Of a DNA stretch of 64,000 nt, positions 15,878 to 25,242 are shown piece after piece. How positions within the stretch are numbered: position 1 is the first letter of the stretch; every line of letters begins with the position of its first letter. The stretch is from positions 1-64,000 of the forward strand of contig CALKDR010000024.1 of the NCBI GenBank assembly GCA_938084175.1, written 5' to 3'. The stretch is from an uncultured Campylobacterales bacterium (GTDB lineage Bacteria > Campylobacterota > Campylobacteria > Campylobacterales > Arcobacteraceae). The translations under genes and the position numbers were made by a program. The notes under the pieces are model-generated. The model saw only the letters and a list, made by a program, of their open reading frames with translations, had not been told where the DNA came from and ran no database searches.

Positions 15878-16960
15878 TTATAATAATCTTAGAAATGCTA
15901 ATATTTCTTTTTTATTTATCTTCTTATTTTCACTTTTGTAAATATTAGCTTCTAAATCTTCTATAATATTTTGAAGCTCTATTTTATTACTATAAGGCAA
16001 GAGTAATTTATACAAATCTTTATTTGTTCTTGCATTTTTTACTTTTATACATAAAGTTTTCTTTTTTTGTATATTTTTTCTATAAACAGTAATTTTATAA
16101 ATTACCAAAGTTAAAATTATACCTAGACATATTCCAAGAAATAAGAATAAAAACAAATTAAGTAATGAATAATTCTTATTTGTTATACTTGTTTTTTTAT
16201 CTATAATTTTTACTTTATACTCTTTTGTTTTGAGGGTTTTTATTTTTTTTTCATCTCTATTGAAATATTTAAATTCAATTGCAGGTATTTTATAATCATT
16301 ATTAGCCAATATTGCAAAGCTTTGACTTAACTCTCCTTGATTTTTATTATCTACATATTCTACTTTTTGTATTAATTCTGATTTATATACTAATTGATTT
16401 TTAAGTTTTAAGTCAAAACTTTTTATATCTTCGAAGTTTCCATAGCCTTTGATTTTTATTTTAAAATTAAGTGCTTTATTCTCTTTTACTTCAGGTTTAA
16501 AATCAATCACTTCAATAGTAAAATTTCCTTGAATTTTTGTGTCTTTTGGCAAAGGCAGTACGTTAATTGATTTTTTGTTTGTAAAATAATCATTCCATTT
16601 AGTAAAGTTTGTTTTATCTTCCCTTTTAGCAACTCTTAATTTTTGTTCTAAAATTGTTAATTTTCCACTTTTTTGTGGTGTAATTATAAATTCATATAAT
16701 AAAAAAGTAAAAGTATCACCATTTCTAATTATTTTAGACTGAAGTTCTTTTATCCAAAAATCATCTGCTATGAATTCTTCAAAATCATGATTAATTATTT
16801 TATCTTCTTTTGAATATTGTAAAGTCACTTTAGCTTTTAATGATTCACCTACATATACTTCTGTTTTAGATAATTCTAGTTTTAAACTAGGACTTGCGTA
16901 TAAAATACAAGGTAAATACATAAGAAGAAGTATTTTACCAAGGTTTTGTAATGTCTTCAT
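15878..16960 (-). CDS. BatD-like exported protein
   Basis: The last gene of the Bat operon. This 360-residue protein has a signal peptide (about 1-22), a long periplasmic beta-rich region starting SLKLELSKTEVYVGESL (the BatD/'oxygen tolerance' type N-terminus), a second similar beta domain, one membrane helix near residues 265-285 and a short basic cytoplasmic tail. Bat proteins are thought to form an inner-membrane complex needed for stress or oxygen tolerance. Chaperone-like assembly by the MoxR ATPase is proposed. It overlaps the end of batC by 26 bases. Confidence 0.8.
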   Translation of the reverse strand: MKTLQNLGKILLLMYLPCILYASPSLKLELSKTEVYVGESLKAKVTLQYSKEDKIINHDFEEFIADDFWIKELQSKIIRNGDTFTFLLYEFIITPQKSGKLTILEQKLRVAKREDKTNFTKWNDYFTNKKSINVLPLPKDTKIQGNFTIEVIDFKPEVKENKALNFKIKIKGYGNFEDIKSFDLKLKNQLVYKSELIQKVEYVDNKNQGELSQSFAILANNDYKIPAIEFKYFNRDEKKIKTLKTKEYKVKIIDKKTSITNKNYSLLNLFLFLFLGICLGIILTLVIYKITVYRKNIQKKKTLCIKVKNARTNKDLYKLLLPYSNKIELQNIIEDLEANIYKSENKKINKKEILAFLRLL

Positions 16961-17699
16961 ATACTTCTCCTTTGATATCTAGTGGTATTAATAAAGTGTT
17001 CATTTTTCTTTTTTTTAGAATATTATCCCATTTTCTCTCTTCTAATTGCGAAAAGTAACTAGTACTATTTTGCTTTGTATTTTGTGTTTGATTATTTGCA
17101 TCTTTAAATTTTTTTAACTGTATATTTTCTATTAAATTTTTTGATAAAAATAAATCGCCACTTCTGTTTTTTATTAGTGTATTTACATTATTATCGTCAT
17201 TTCCTTCTTTACTTACAGGATTAGTATTGCTTAATTCTATTTGTCCTTCATTTGAAGTTCCTGATATAAACTTGTTCTTTTTTTTAGCTAAAGCTAAAAG
17301 AAGCATTTTATTAGCAATGTGAAGATTTTTTATTGTGCTTGGATGTTTCTTAATTTTTAATGCCTTTTGATAATAGTTTTTTGCTTTTTTAATATTATTA
17401 ATTTTCATATAGGCATTAGCCATATTATGAAATTTTTTATGATTTATCTTTTTAGACTTTTCATATTTCATATTTTCATAGTATTTTATTGCTTGTGAAT
17501 AATTTTCTAGTTTATATGATATATTCCCCATATTATAATAAATCTTTGATGATTTATTTTCTATTTTTTTATAATAAGCAATTGACTTTTCGAATTGATT
17601 TTTTGTGTAGTTTTTTTGAGCTTGAAATATATAGTATTCATCTAGAATACTTGCTTTTAAACTTAGAATGAAAATTAAAGAAATTATTATAACTTTCAT
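16935..17699 (-). CDS. BatC-like TPR protein
   Basis: A 254-residue protein with a signal peptide or anchor (residues 1-16) followed by tetratricopeptide repeats from about 28 to 130. Repeats such as KIYYNMGNISYKLENYSQAI and HNMANAYMKINNIKKAKNYY show the TPR A-type spacing. The last 110 residues are low-complexity and polar. BatC proteins sit in the periplasm and offer a scaffold to the BatA/BatB VWA proteins. The gene overlaps batB by 4 bases (ATGA) and batD by 26 bases, which signals tight translational coupling. Confidence 0.8.
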   Translation of the reverse strand: MKVIIISLIFILSLKASILDEYYIFQAQKNYTKNQFEKSIAYYKKIENKSSKIYYNMGNISYKLENYSQAIKYYENMKYEKSKKINHKKFHNMANAYMKINNIKKAKNYYQKALKIKKHPSTIKNLHIANKMLLLALAKKKNKFISGTSNEGQIELSNTNPVSKEGNDDNNVNTLIKNRSGDLFLSKNLIENIQLKKFKDANNQTQNTKQNSTSYFSQLEERKWDNILKKRKMNTLLIPLDIKGEVYEDITKPW

Positions 17700-18667
17700 A
17701 ATTTAATTCTTTTAATTTTTATTAAGGAAAGTAAATAAAATAAAATGGCAATACTCAAAGGAATAAAAAACAATTCTTTTTGATTTGCATCTTTATTTTT
17801 TTCTATATATTCTTTTTTTAATACTTCATTTATCGGATTTAATAAAGTTTTTATATCATTTTTTATAAGACTGAATTCTTTATATTTTCCATTTGTTTGT
17901 TTTGCCAGACTTTGAATATTATTGTTTAAACTTGTTATTACGATGTTGCCATTTGTATCTTTTAAAATTTTTTGTTTTTTTGTAAGATTTATACCTTTAT
18001 TTGTTGCTGTAGCATAAATATAAACTCTTATATTTTTGCTTTTTGCATACTTTATTTCTTCAGAGAAATCACTTTTTTCTGTACCATCTGTAAAAATTAA
18101 AATCACTTTTTGATCATTTGTATTTAAAAACTGAGGTACTTTTTTTAAAGCCTTTAACAAATTACTTCCATTTACATCAATATTATCAAGATTGAGATTT
18201 TTAACTTTATATTTTAAACTTTCATAATCACTAGTAATTGCAGATAATAAATAAACTTCATGAGTAAAAGCCAAAATTCCTAACTCTTGCCTTGTTAAAT
18301 TTTCTAATAATATATTAAATTTATTTTTAACAAAGTCAATTCTTGAAGGATAAATATCCTTTGCTTGCATTGAAGCTGAAATATCAAATAAAACTAAAAA
18401 CTTTCCATTATCTTTTAAATCATTGGCTTTTTCATTTATAATAATAGGTCTTGCAATACTTATTATTATAAAAATATAAGACATAAGTAAAAATAAATAT
18501 GATATTTTAGAGGATTCTTTTTTCACAAATATTTGATTATACATATCATCACTGAAGTGTTTTTTATAATTTGCTTGAGACTTATCTTTTTTAAACAAGT
18601 TTAAAAACAATAAAATAAGTGCTAATAATAAATAAAAAGCAGAATAGTTTAAAAAATCTATATTCAT
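17696..18667 (-). CDS. BatB-like VWA-domain membrane protein
   Basis: A 323-residue protein with two N-terminal membrane helices (about 5-22 and 57-76), a von Willebrand factor A domain facing the periplasm or cytoplasm, and a C-terminal helix (about 300-318). The metal-ion-dependent adhesion site begins with a standard DISAS (in LFDISASMQ), but the second motif has Ser rather than Thr (NGSNLL). The third is FTDGTEKS. It pairs with the neighbouring VWA gene (4-base overlap). The MoxR-DUF58-VWA-VWA-TPR order is the diagnostic context. Confidence 0.85.
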   Translation of the reverse strand: MNIDFLNYSAFYLLLALILLFLNLFKKDKSQANYKKHFSDDMYNQIFVKKESSKISYLFLLMSYIFIIISIARPIIINEKANDLKDNGKFLVLFDISASMQAKDIYPSRIDFVKNKFNILLENLTRQELGILAFTHEVYLLSAITSDYESLKYKVKNLNLDNIDVNGSNLLKALKKVPQFLNTNDQKVILIFTDGTEKSDFSEEIKYAKSKNIRVYIYATATNKGINLTKKQKILKDTNGNIVITSLNNNIQSLAKQTNGKYKEFSLIKNDIKTLLNPINEVLKKEYIEKNKDANQKELFFIPLSIAILFYLLSLIKIKRIKL

Positions 18668-19566
18668 ATCTTATTTCTTTTATTAAATAATTGAATAAAA
18701 AGTAAAAATAAGGCTACATATAAAAAGTACATGTAAAAATACTTATAATGAATATCTTCTTCTGTTTTAATATCACTTTTTTCTAAGCTATCTATTTCAT
18801 CATAAATAGAAGCTAATTCTTCTATATCTTTTACTTTATAGTATTTTCCTTTACTTTGTTTGGCTATTACTTCTAAATCATTTTTTGAAGTATTATCATC
18901 TTTAATACCAATACCAATTGCATATACTTTTATACCATATTTTATTAATTTATCTATTGATGTTTCAAGTGAAACTGTATTTACAGTATTTAATCCATCT
19001 GTTATAATTATAATTATTTTATTTTCTGATTTGCTATTTTTAAATATATCTGAACCTAAATATAAAGCTTCATAAAGTGCGGTGTCTCTATATCCTGCAA
19101 CTCCTATTTGTATATATTTCAAAGTATCAAGTAGACTTTTTTTATCATAGCTTAAAGGTACTGCTACATAAGCAAAATTTGCAAATACACTTAATGCTAA
19201 TCTATCATTTTTTCTTTTTTGTATAAATTCTTTTACAATTTTTTTTGTGACAATAAATTTTTTATCATCTTGCATTCCAGCACTAACATCAACTATTAGT
19301 GATATCTCGTGACCTTTAATATTATCTATAATTGTTTTTTCTTTTTTCACAGGTGATGCTAATGCAATAATCAAGCAAGTAAATGCTAAAAACTTAATCA
19401 TTTCTTGTAAATAATTTTGATTTGAAGAATTTTTTTCTAATAATTTCATATTAGAAAAATAGACTTTTTCATTTTTTTGTTTAAAAAACTTTATTAAAAT
19501 AATGTAAACTAATATTAAAACCAAAATATATGGATATGAAAAAGAAATATTATCAAACAAGTTCAT
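18664..19566 (-). CDS. BatA-like VWA-domain membrane protein
   Basis: A 300-residue protein with membrane helices near residues 11-26 and 58-74, a VWA domain, and a final helix near 275-293. The first adhesion-site motif is DVSAG (in LIVDVSAGMQ), lacking the last Ser of DxSxS. The second, GYRDTALYEAL, and third, ITDGLNTV, are standard. Metal binding may therefore be altered. It overlaps batB by 4 bases and the DUF4381-like gene by 14 bases. It is expected to interact with BatB and the MoxR ATPase. Confidence 0.84.
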   Translation of the reverse strand: MNLFDNISFSYPYILVLILVYIILIKFFKQKNEKVYFSNMKLLEKNSSNQNYLQEMIKFLAFTCLIIALASPVKKEKTIIDNIKGHEISLIVDVSAGMQDDKKFIVTKKIVKEFIQKRKNDRLALSVFANFAYVAVPLSYDKKSLLDTLKYIQIGVAGYRDTALYEALYLGSDIFKNSKSENKIIIIITDGLNTVNTVSLETSIDKLIKYGIKVYAIGIGIKDDNTSKNDLEVIAKQSKGKYYKVKDIEELASIYDEIDSLEKSDIKTEEDIHYKYFYMYFLYVALFLLFIQLFNKRNKI

Positions 19567-19954
19567 ATGAACCTAACTTTTGAATATATTCTTCCATTTG
19601 TGAAATTGTAAGTTTATCTATTTTTATACAGTCTGTTTGATATTTATATTTTTCTATATTTTCTAAAATTAAATAGAACTCGTCTTTTAATTCATTAACT
19701 TGACAAGTTTTTCCTAAAGTCGTAAAGTCATAAAGAATTTTTTTATAATCATTATTATTTAGATTGATTGCTTTTAATTTCTTATAGTTTTCTTGCTTTT
19801 TTGTAAGTATTACTTGAGAACTTTTTTTATTTCCTAATATCAGCTTAAAAATAAGTATAACAGTAAGAATAAAAATACATGCAAAAACACAAATATATAT
19901 TATGAAATTTGTATGTATTATTTCAGCTTCTAGTATACTTGCTAAATTTTCCAT
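19553..19954 (-). CDS. DUF4381-like small membrane protein of the Bat operon
   Basis: A 133-residue protein with one membrane helix (about 17-39) and a cytoplasmic helical tail. A protein of this size and layout, often annotated DUF4381, occupies the slot between the DUF58 and VWA genes in many MoxR/Bat operons, and that position is the main basis for the call. No catalytic motif is visible. There is a 1-base gap to the upstream DUF58 gene and a 14-base overlap with batA. Confidence 0.65.
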   Translation of the reverse strand: MENLASILEAEIIHTNFIIYICVFACIFILTVILIFKLILGNKKSSQVILTKKQENYKKLKAINLNNNDYKKILYDFTTLGKTCQVNELKDEFYLILENIEKYKYQTDCIKIDKLTISQMEEYIQKLGSYELV

Positions 19955-19955
19955 T

Positions 19956-20792
19956 TTATTTTTTCACCAAGGCTTTAACGCCATCAACACTATTTAAATG
20001 TGTATATATTTTTTGATATTTTATTTTACTATTATTTAGGTATTTAAATAAACTATCATCATATTCTTTCATTGCTTTATTATATTTTTTTATTGAATTT
20101 TTATCTAAACTTATTGATTTACTTATATTTGTATTTGTATCTATAAAATCGAATTCTCCAAGCATACTTAAGTTTTCTTCCATTTTATCGCGTACAATCG
20201 CACAATAAATTTCATGTTTATACGATACTTTTGAAAGAAAAGAGTTTTCATCAAAATCTAAAAAATCTCCAATTAAAAATATCAAAGATTTTTTTTTGAT
20301 TTTATGTAATAAATAGTTTGTAAGACTATTATAATCAATTTCATTTTTAAGTGTTTTAATATTATTAATAGTTTCTAAGTTTATATCTACTATTGATTTA
20401 TCTTTTGTAGCTTTATAAAATATATCAACATCCTTAGAAAAAAATATACTAGTTAATAAGTCTTTATTTAAAACTACTGCTTCACTTAATGAGATTAAGA
20501 TTTCAGAAGCAGTAGTTTTTTTACTTTTTTTTGTTCCAAAATACAAACTTCCACTATTTAAATATACTAAAACAATATCAAGTTGTCTACTTTCCTCAAA
20601 TATATTCACACTAGGTTCTAAACTTTTTGAAGTTTTTTTCCAATTTATATGTCTGATATCATCATTTGTAGTATATTGTCTTAACTGTTTGAACTCTAAA
20701 CCACTTCCACTAAAAATACTATTATGTTCACCTGTTAATGTAGAGAACAACTTTTTTTTTGTTTGTAAAAGTATGGATTTTTTATCAATCAT
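19956..20792 (-). CDS. DUF58 domain protein of the Bat operon
   Basis: A 278-residue soluble protein. The DUF58 signature is clear: SGSGLEFKQLRQYTTNDDIRHINWKKTSK spans about residues 28-58 and holds the family's conserved tract (quoted here only for identification of GLEFKQLR and DDIRHINWK). Downstream, LDIVLVYL and IFLIGDFLDF resemble a degenerate VWA fold. DUF58 proteins accompany MoxR ATPases and are probably their direct substrate or adaptor. It lies 15 bases after moxR and 1 base before the DUF4381-like gene. Confidence 0.88.
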   Translation of the reverse strand: MIDKKSILLQTKKKLFSTLTGEHNSIFSGSGLEFKQLRQYTTNDDIRHINWKKTSKSLEPSVNIFEESRQLDIVLVYLNSGSLYFGTKKSKKTTASEILISLSEAVVLNKDLLTSIFFSKDVDIFYKATKDKSIVDINLETINNIKTLKNEIDYNSLTNYLLHKIKKKSLIFLIGDFLDFDENSFLSKVSYKHEIYCAIVRDKMEENLSMLGEFDFIDTNTNISKSISLDKNSIKKYNKAMKEYDDSLFKYLNNSKIKYQKIYTHLNSVDGVKALVKK

Positions 20793-20807
20793 TTTATTTA
20801 AGTTTTC

Positions 20808-21746
20808 TTATGGTGCAGGTATTATTTCTAGAATTTTTTTAATAATATCATCAGCAGAAATCTCATCAATTGTTGCATTATAGTTTAAAATAATACGATG
20901 TCTTAAAACGCTATATGCAGTTTTAGCAATATCAGAAGGAGTTACAAACTCTTTTCCATTTAAAAAAGCACTAGCTTTGCAAGCTTTATATAAATCAATA
21001 CTTCCTCTGGGACTTACACCAAAATCAATATATTTTTTTATTTCTTCTAGTTCGTAATTTTCTGGTTCACGCGTTGCAAAAACTATTTTTAAGATATATT
21101 TTGTAAGTTCATCATCAATATGAATATCTTTTACCTTCTGTTTTAAACTTTCTAACTCTTGTTTATTTAAAACGGCATTTATAGTTTCAAAACCTTTTTT
21201 TGCAACTCTTTGTATTATTTCAAACTCTTCATCAAAACTATTGTAATTAACATTAACTTTTAACATAAATCTATCAAGACTTGCTTCAGGTAGATTATAT
21301 GTTCCTTCTTGATCTAAGGGATTTGAAGTGGCTAAAACCATAAAAGGAGTATCGAGTTTAAATGTATCTTCTCCAATAGTCACTTGCTTCTCAGCCATTG
21401 CTTCTAAGAGAGCCGATTGTACTTTTGCACCAGCTCTATTTATTTCATCAGCTAAAAGTAAGTTTGTAAAAATGGGACCATGTTTAATTTTAAAAATATT
21501 TTCTTTTAAATCTAGAATCTCATTTCCAGTTATATCTGAAGGTAAAAGATCAGGTGTAAACTGTATTCGTTTAAAATCAAGTCCAAAACATTGTGCCATT
21601 GAATTTACTGCTGTTGTTTTTGCAATTCCAGGAACTCCTTCAAGTAGAATATGTCCATTACTTAAAATTGCAATAAGCATACTATCTATTAGTTCATCTT
21701 GTCCAACAACAACTTTTTTAATTTCTTTTTTAATTTCTGTAATCAT
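20808..21746 (-). CDS. MoxR-family AAA+ ATPase
   Basis: A 312-residue AAA+ ATPase, first gene of the Bat operon. It shows Walker A GVPGIAKTT (residues 37-45), Walker B LLADEINR near 100, sensor 1 in LATSNPLDQEGTY, and an Arg-bearing sensor 2 region in FGVSPRGS. MoxR proteins act as chaperones that help assemble or activate metal-dependent VWA proteins, which fits the two VWA genes downstream. A TATAAT at 21774-21779 is the probable operon promoter. The ribosome site is a weak AAAGAA. Confidence 0.92.
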   Translation of the reverse strand: MITEIKKEIKKVVVGQDELIDSMLIAILSNGHILLEGVPGIAKTTAVNSMAQCFGLDFKRIQFTPDLLPSDITGNEILDLKENIFKIKHGPIFTNLLLADEINRAGAKVQSALLEAMAEKQVTIGEDTFKLDTPFMVLATSNPLDQEGTYNLPEASLDRFMLKVNVNYNSFDEEFEIIQRVAKKGFETINAVLNKQELESLKQKVKDIHIDDELTKYILKIVFATREPENYELEEIKKYIDFGVSPRGSIDLYKACKASAFLNGKEFVTPSDIAKTAYSVLRHRIILNYNATIDEISADDIIKKILEIIPAP

Positions 21747-21773
21747 AAGTATTCTTTATTTAGTAGTAAATTT

Positions 21774-21779
21774 ATTATA
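21774..21779 (-). promoter_or_regulatory. -10 element (TATAAT) of the moxR-bat operon
   Basis: Minus-strand GATATAAT lies about 30 bases before the moxR ATG. No other promoter-like stretch is obvious until the operon end, because the genes overlap or nearly touch. Confidence 0.5.
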
Positions 21780-21864
21780 TCGAAAAAAATTAATTTTCTT
21801 GCGATGAAATGAATCTATGCTAATAAATATAGTATACTTACAAAAATTATTATAAAGAATAAAT

Positions 21865-22173
21865 ATGAAATGTCCACACTGTGAAGCTAATGTTGAATTA
21901 GATACAAAAATGTATTTTAAAAGTTTTATTGGAAAATATAAATGTTCAAGTTGTACAAGAAAATTTAAATTGCAAAGAGGTATAAAATACTATGCTTGGA
22001 TTGCTGTTGCACTTTTTATAGCTGTTATTGATTCTTATTTTGTAATTAAGTTTGCAAAAGACACAACATTTAGTTCTGTAATTTATACCTCATGGTTAGT
22101 TATATTATTTTTTACTTATTGTCACTTTGATAGGAAAATAGAAAACAAAATGCCAACAATCAAGATTAATTAG
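21865..22173 (+). CDS. Zinc-ribbon membrane protein
   Basis: A 102-residue protein with a cytoplasmic zinc ribbon made of C3-PH-C6 and C27-SS-C30, followed by two membrane helices (about 43-62 and 70-88) and a short basic tail. No enzyme motif is visible. Such proteins are often uncharacterised membrane adaptors. Its stop codon shares one base with the GTG start of the EamA exporter, so the two are translated together. A TATACT at about 21833 may be the promoter. Confidence 0.7.
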   Translation: MKCPHCEANVELDTKMYFKSFIGKYKCSSCTRKFKLQRGIKYYAWIAVALFIAVIDSYFVIKFAKDTTFSSVIYTSWLVILFFTYCHFDRKIENKMPTIKIN

Positions 22174-23072
22174 TGCAAGTAAAAAAAGGAAATATTTATG
22201 GTGTTTTTACCATTTTATTATACTCTTCACTGGCACTTTTTTCAATATTTACAAGTAGAATTCCTGCCTTTGAATTAACATCATTATCCTTTATAATTGC
22301 GTCTTTTGTAGGCTTGGTTTTTTTAAAAAAACAAAAAGTACATATCTCTAAACTCTTTGAAATTCCTATAAAAGTTTGGCTTATAGGAATTGGTGGTTTA
22401 TTTGGCTATCACTTTTTTTACTTTTTAGCTATTAAAAATGCTCCTGCTGTTGAAGCAAACTTGATAAACTATTTATGGCCATTATTAATAGTGATATTTT
22501 CATCTTTTTTACCAAATGAAAAACTAAAATGGTTTCATATTTTAGGAACAGTTTTTGGTTTAATTGGAGCTTTTTTCTTAGTTTCTAAAGGTGGAAGTTT
22601 CTCTTTTGAAACACAATATACTTCTGGATATATTTTCGCAATAATCGCAGCTTTAATATGGTCATCGTATTCTGTAATTTCTAGAACATTAACACATATC
22701 CCTACTTATGCAGTTACTGGCTTTTGTATGGCAACTGCAATATTATCAGGTATTTGTCACTTTATATTTGAAACTACTGTTATTCCAAATACTATAGAGT
22801 TATTTGGAATATTGATGTTAGGATTAGGACCTGTTGGAGGTGCTTTTTATTTATGGGATTATGCAGTTAAAAACGCTGATATAAAACTACTTGGCTCAAT
22901 TTCATATTTTACGCCATTGCTTTCAACGCTTATACTAGTTGTTTTAGGATATGCACAATTTACAACAGCTATTACCTTAGCTTGTATTTTTATTATTCTA
23001 GGGTCCTTTATAAGTTCAGCTCAATATTTAAAATCAATAAAAAACTTCTTCTTTAAGAAACAAGGAAAATAA
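22173..23072 (+). CDS. EamA/DMT-family exporter
   Basis: A 299-residue inner-membrane transporter with ten predicted helices in two EamA repeats. The N-terminal part (NIYGVFTILLYSSLALFSIF) and the NAPAVEANLINYLWPLLIV segment resemble the YddG-like aromatic amino acid exporters, so an amino acid or similar metabolite is the likely cargo. This is inferred, not shown. The start is GTG at 22173, overlapping the previous stop by one base. A single base separates its stop from the next ATG. Confidence 0.85.
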   Translation: MQVKKGNIYGVFTILLYSSLALFSIFTSRIPAFELTSLSFIIASFVGLVFLKKQKVHISKLFEIPIKVWLIGIGGLFGYHFFYFLAIKNAPAVEANLINYLWPLLIVIFSSFLPNEKLKWFHILGTVFGLIGAFFLVSKGGSFSFETQYTSGYIFAIIAALIWSSYSVISRTLTHIPTYAVTGFCMATAILSGICHFIFETTVIPNTIELFGILMLGLGPVGGAFYLWDYAVKNADIKLLGSISYFTPLLSTLILVVLGYAQFTTAITLACIFIILGSFISSAQYLKSIKNFFFKKQGK

Positions 23073-23073
23073 A

Positions 23074-23856
23074 ATGTTAAACAAAACACAAAATATACTA
23101 ACTATTAGCGATATAAACGACCCAAGAATAAAAGAGTTTATCTCTTTGAGAAAATCACAAGTTGAAGAAAACCAAGTAGTTGTTGAAAGTAAAAATGTAT
23201 TTAAAAAACTCTTTTCAACAAATATTAAAATACATAAAGTTTTTACAACTATTGAACATCTAGATTTTTTAGAACAAAATTGTAAAAATATAGATTTTCC
23301 TATATATACTGCAAATAATGAACTAATGAAAGATATAGTAGGGCATAAAATACATCAAGGAATGCTTGCTCTTATTGATAAACCCAAGTATATCTCTTTT
23401 GATGAAATAAAAGGTAATTTAGTAGTTTTAAACGGACTTACATCTCCTGAAAACGTAGGCTCAATTGTACGCTCTTGTGCAGCTTTTAATATTAGCACTT
23501 TAATAATAGATGAAAAAACTTGCTCACCATTTATAAGAAGATGTATTAGAGTTTCAACTGGAAACTTGTTTAATATAAAAGTATATAAAACAAATAAATT
23601 AAAAGATGATTTAATAAAACTACAATCTTTGGATTATAAAGTATTAACAACTGCAAATCATGAAACAGCAGTAAGTTTACACGAGTTTACTTTTCCTTCT
23701 AAATCAGCTGTTGTAATAGGAAGCGAAGGATTTGGAGCACAACAAGAAATTATTGATTTATCTGATAATATTTTACGAATTGATATAAGTGAGGAAGTTA
23801 CAAGTTTAAATGCTGCTATTGCTGCTTCTATTGTGTTTTTTCATATGGGTAAGTAA
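23074..23856 (+). CDS. TrmH/SpoU-family RNA 2'-O-methyltransferase
   Basis: A 260-residue RNA methyltransferase of the SPOUT superfamily. It has an N-terminal substrate-binding part (about 1-95) and then the knotted catalytic domain. Motif 1 is NGLTSPENVGSIVRSC, motif 2 is VVIGSEGFGA and motif 3 is EVTSLNAAIAASIVF. It uses SAM to methylate a ribose 2'-OH in rRNA or tRNA. The exact site (for example RlmB-like versus TrmH-like) cannot be told. It is last in a three-gene unit and ends at a strong hairpin shared with the convergent gene. Confidence 0.88.
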   Translation: MLNKTQNILTISDINDPRIKEFISLRKSQVEENQVVVESKNVFKKLFSTNIKIHKVFTTIEHLDFLEQNCKNIDFPIYTANNELMKDIVGHKIHQGMLALIDKPKYISFDEIKGNLVVLNGLTSPENVGSIVRSCAAFNISTLIIDEKTCSPFIRRCIRVSTGNLFNIKVYKTNKLKDDLIKLQSLDYKVLTTANHETAVSLHEFTFPSKSAVVIGSEGFGAQQEIIDLSDNILRIDISEEVTSLNAAIAASIVFFHMGK

Positions 23857-23885
23857 TTTATTGGAAAATAATAGTTTGTGATAAT

Positions 23886-23908
23886 AAAAGGCGTTTAAAA
23901 CGCCTTTT
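23886..23908. terminator. Bidirectional terminator at convergent genes
   Basis: AAAAGGCG pairs with CGCCTTTT with up to 11 bp possible. It overlaps the stop codon of the minus-strand YeeE gene and has A and T tracts on both sides, so it can work in both directions. Confidence 0.75.
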
Positions 23909-24986
23909 AAATCTGATAATCGTTGTTATTATCTTGCCAGTCAAAGATAAAACACATAGGTAGTTTATTTTTTTTGTTTAATAAAATTGCAGTTATAGTT
24001 CCTGAAACCATAATAGTAACAATTGCTAAAGCAGAAGCAAAAGCAAGAGTTGAAAGTCCTGTTAAACCTTGTCCAACTGTACAACCAATTGATAACACTC
24101 CACCTGTTCCCATAAGTGCTCCACCAATCATATTGTATTTTGTTCTATTAATATTTTGTGCCGCTGTACAACCAAAACTATATTTTTTATTTATAAAAGA
24201 CATTATAAATGTTCCTAGTAAAACACCAATTACTATTGAAATAGCAAATGATAATTCATTTACTTGATAGAACATAAATAACTCTAAAGATTTTGCAGTT
24301 GGATAAACAAATGTAATACCTGTTAAATCTACAACTCTTTCCATACTTTCAGCACCAACAACACCTGTAATATACCATGCAAAAGAGATTAAAATACCAA
24401 TAACAACTCCATCCCATAATGTTAATATTCTTTTTACTTTTTTAACTAAAAATAATAGTAAAGCTACTAAAATAGCTAATACTACAAATATATTCATTTG
24501 AACATTTTGAATAAATGATGATAAGTATATTAGGGTTTCATTATTTATTAAAGGTTCTAAAACACCATAAAGAATACCTTTAGTTGTTGCATATGCAAAA
24601 ATACCAATAAATATAATTGTAATTAATGAATTAGAATCACCTTGTGCAAATTTGATTAATTGTCTATTTCCACAACCATCAGCAAGCATCATTCCAATTC
24701 CAAATAACGCTGCTCCAAACATAATGATAAAGTAATTAATATCTTCTTTAAAAAATACAGTTTCTCTTAAGTCTATTTCAAAGTAAGCTGAAATTAAAGA
24801 TGTTGAAATGATTGCAACTATCATTGCCATAATTACAGAAGAACCTCTTCTTGTTGATTTTGTAAGAATATAATCTTTTACCGATCCACTAAAACAAAAC
24901 TGTTGTTTTTGGGCTACCATTCCAAATACAGTTCCAAGAACTAATGCTAATATATTTACAGTTTCAAATATTTCTAATTCAAACAT
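23907..24986 (-). CDS. YeeE/YedE-family (TsuA-like) sulfur transporter
   Basis: A 359-residue inner-membrane protein with about nine helices. The conserved cysteines of the family are present: FCFSG with C31, ADGCGNR, FGCTAAQ and SIGCTVGQGLTG. Members such as TsuA import thiosulfate through a relay of cysteine contacts. The gene is 1 base downstream of a small acidic protein and close to a DsrE-like gene, both on its 5' side, so a sulfur uptake or relay role is likely. Confidence 0.88.
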   Translation of the reverse strand: MFELEIFETVNILALVLGTVFGMVAQKQQFCFSGSVKDYILTKSTRRGSSVIMAMIVAIISTSLISAYFEIDLRETVFFKEDINYFIIMFGAALFGIGMMLADGCGNRQLIKFAQGDSNSLITIIFIGIFAYATTKGILYGVLEPLINNETLIYLSSFIQNVQMNIFVVLAILVALLLFLVKKVKRILTLWDGVVIGILISFAWYITGVVGAESMERVVDLTGITFVYPTAKSLELFMFYQVNELSFAISIVIGVLLGTFIMSFINKKYSFGCTAAQNINRTKYNMIGGALMGTGGVLSIGCTVGQGLTGLSTLAFASALAIVTIMVSGTITAILLNKKNKLPMCFIFDWQDNNNDYQI

Positions 24987-24987
24987 A

Positions 24988-25242
24988 TTATTTATCTAAT
25001 CTCATTTCTTCTAAAACTTCTAATATTTCAATAGCATCTTCATCTTTTAAATTATTGTTCTCAATATCTAAAATTACTTCATCAAAATATAATTTTATAT
25101 CTTCCATATATTTTAGCTCATCTTTGTCTTCTTTTGTACTCTTTTTTCCATCAACGATATCCATAAGTTCATCTACATTTTCTTCAATTTCAGGTAGTAC
25201 ATCTTCTTTTAACAGTTTTTCAAGCTCTTGAATTTTAGTCAT
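24988..25242 (-). CDS. Small acidic helical protein upstream of the YeeE/YedE gene
   Basis: An 84-residue, very acidic, all-helical protein without cysteine or membrane segment. I know no family for it. It is homologous over its length to the 87-residue protein at 2967-3230, with shared (I/L)PE(V/I)E, a charged turn, and an M-E-D/S helix. Only one base separates it from the YeeE/YedE transporter, so it is probably made in equal amounts and may bind or regulate it. The unlinked paralogue suggests a wider role. Confidence 0.7.
   Translation of the reverse strand: MTKIQELEKLLKEDVLPEIEENVDELMDIVDGKKSTKEDKDELKYMEDIKLYFDEVILDIENNNLKDEDAIEILEVLEEMRLDK

Noticed and set aside
21328-21807. A 159-codon plus-strand frame opposite moxR
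   Set aside because: It mirrors the MoxR coding sequence, which has full AAA+ motifs and operon context. The antisense frame has no promoter or ribosome site.
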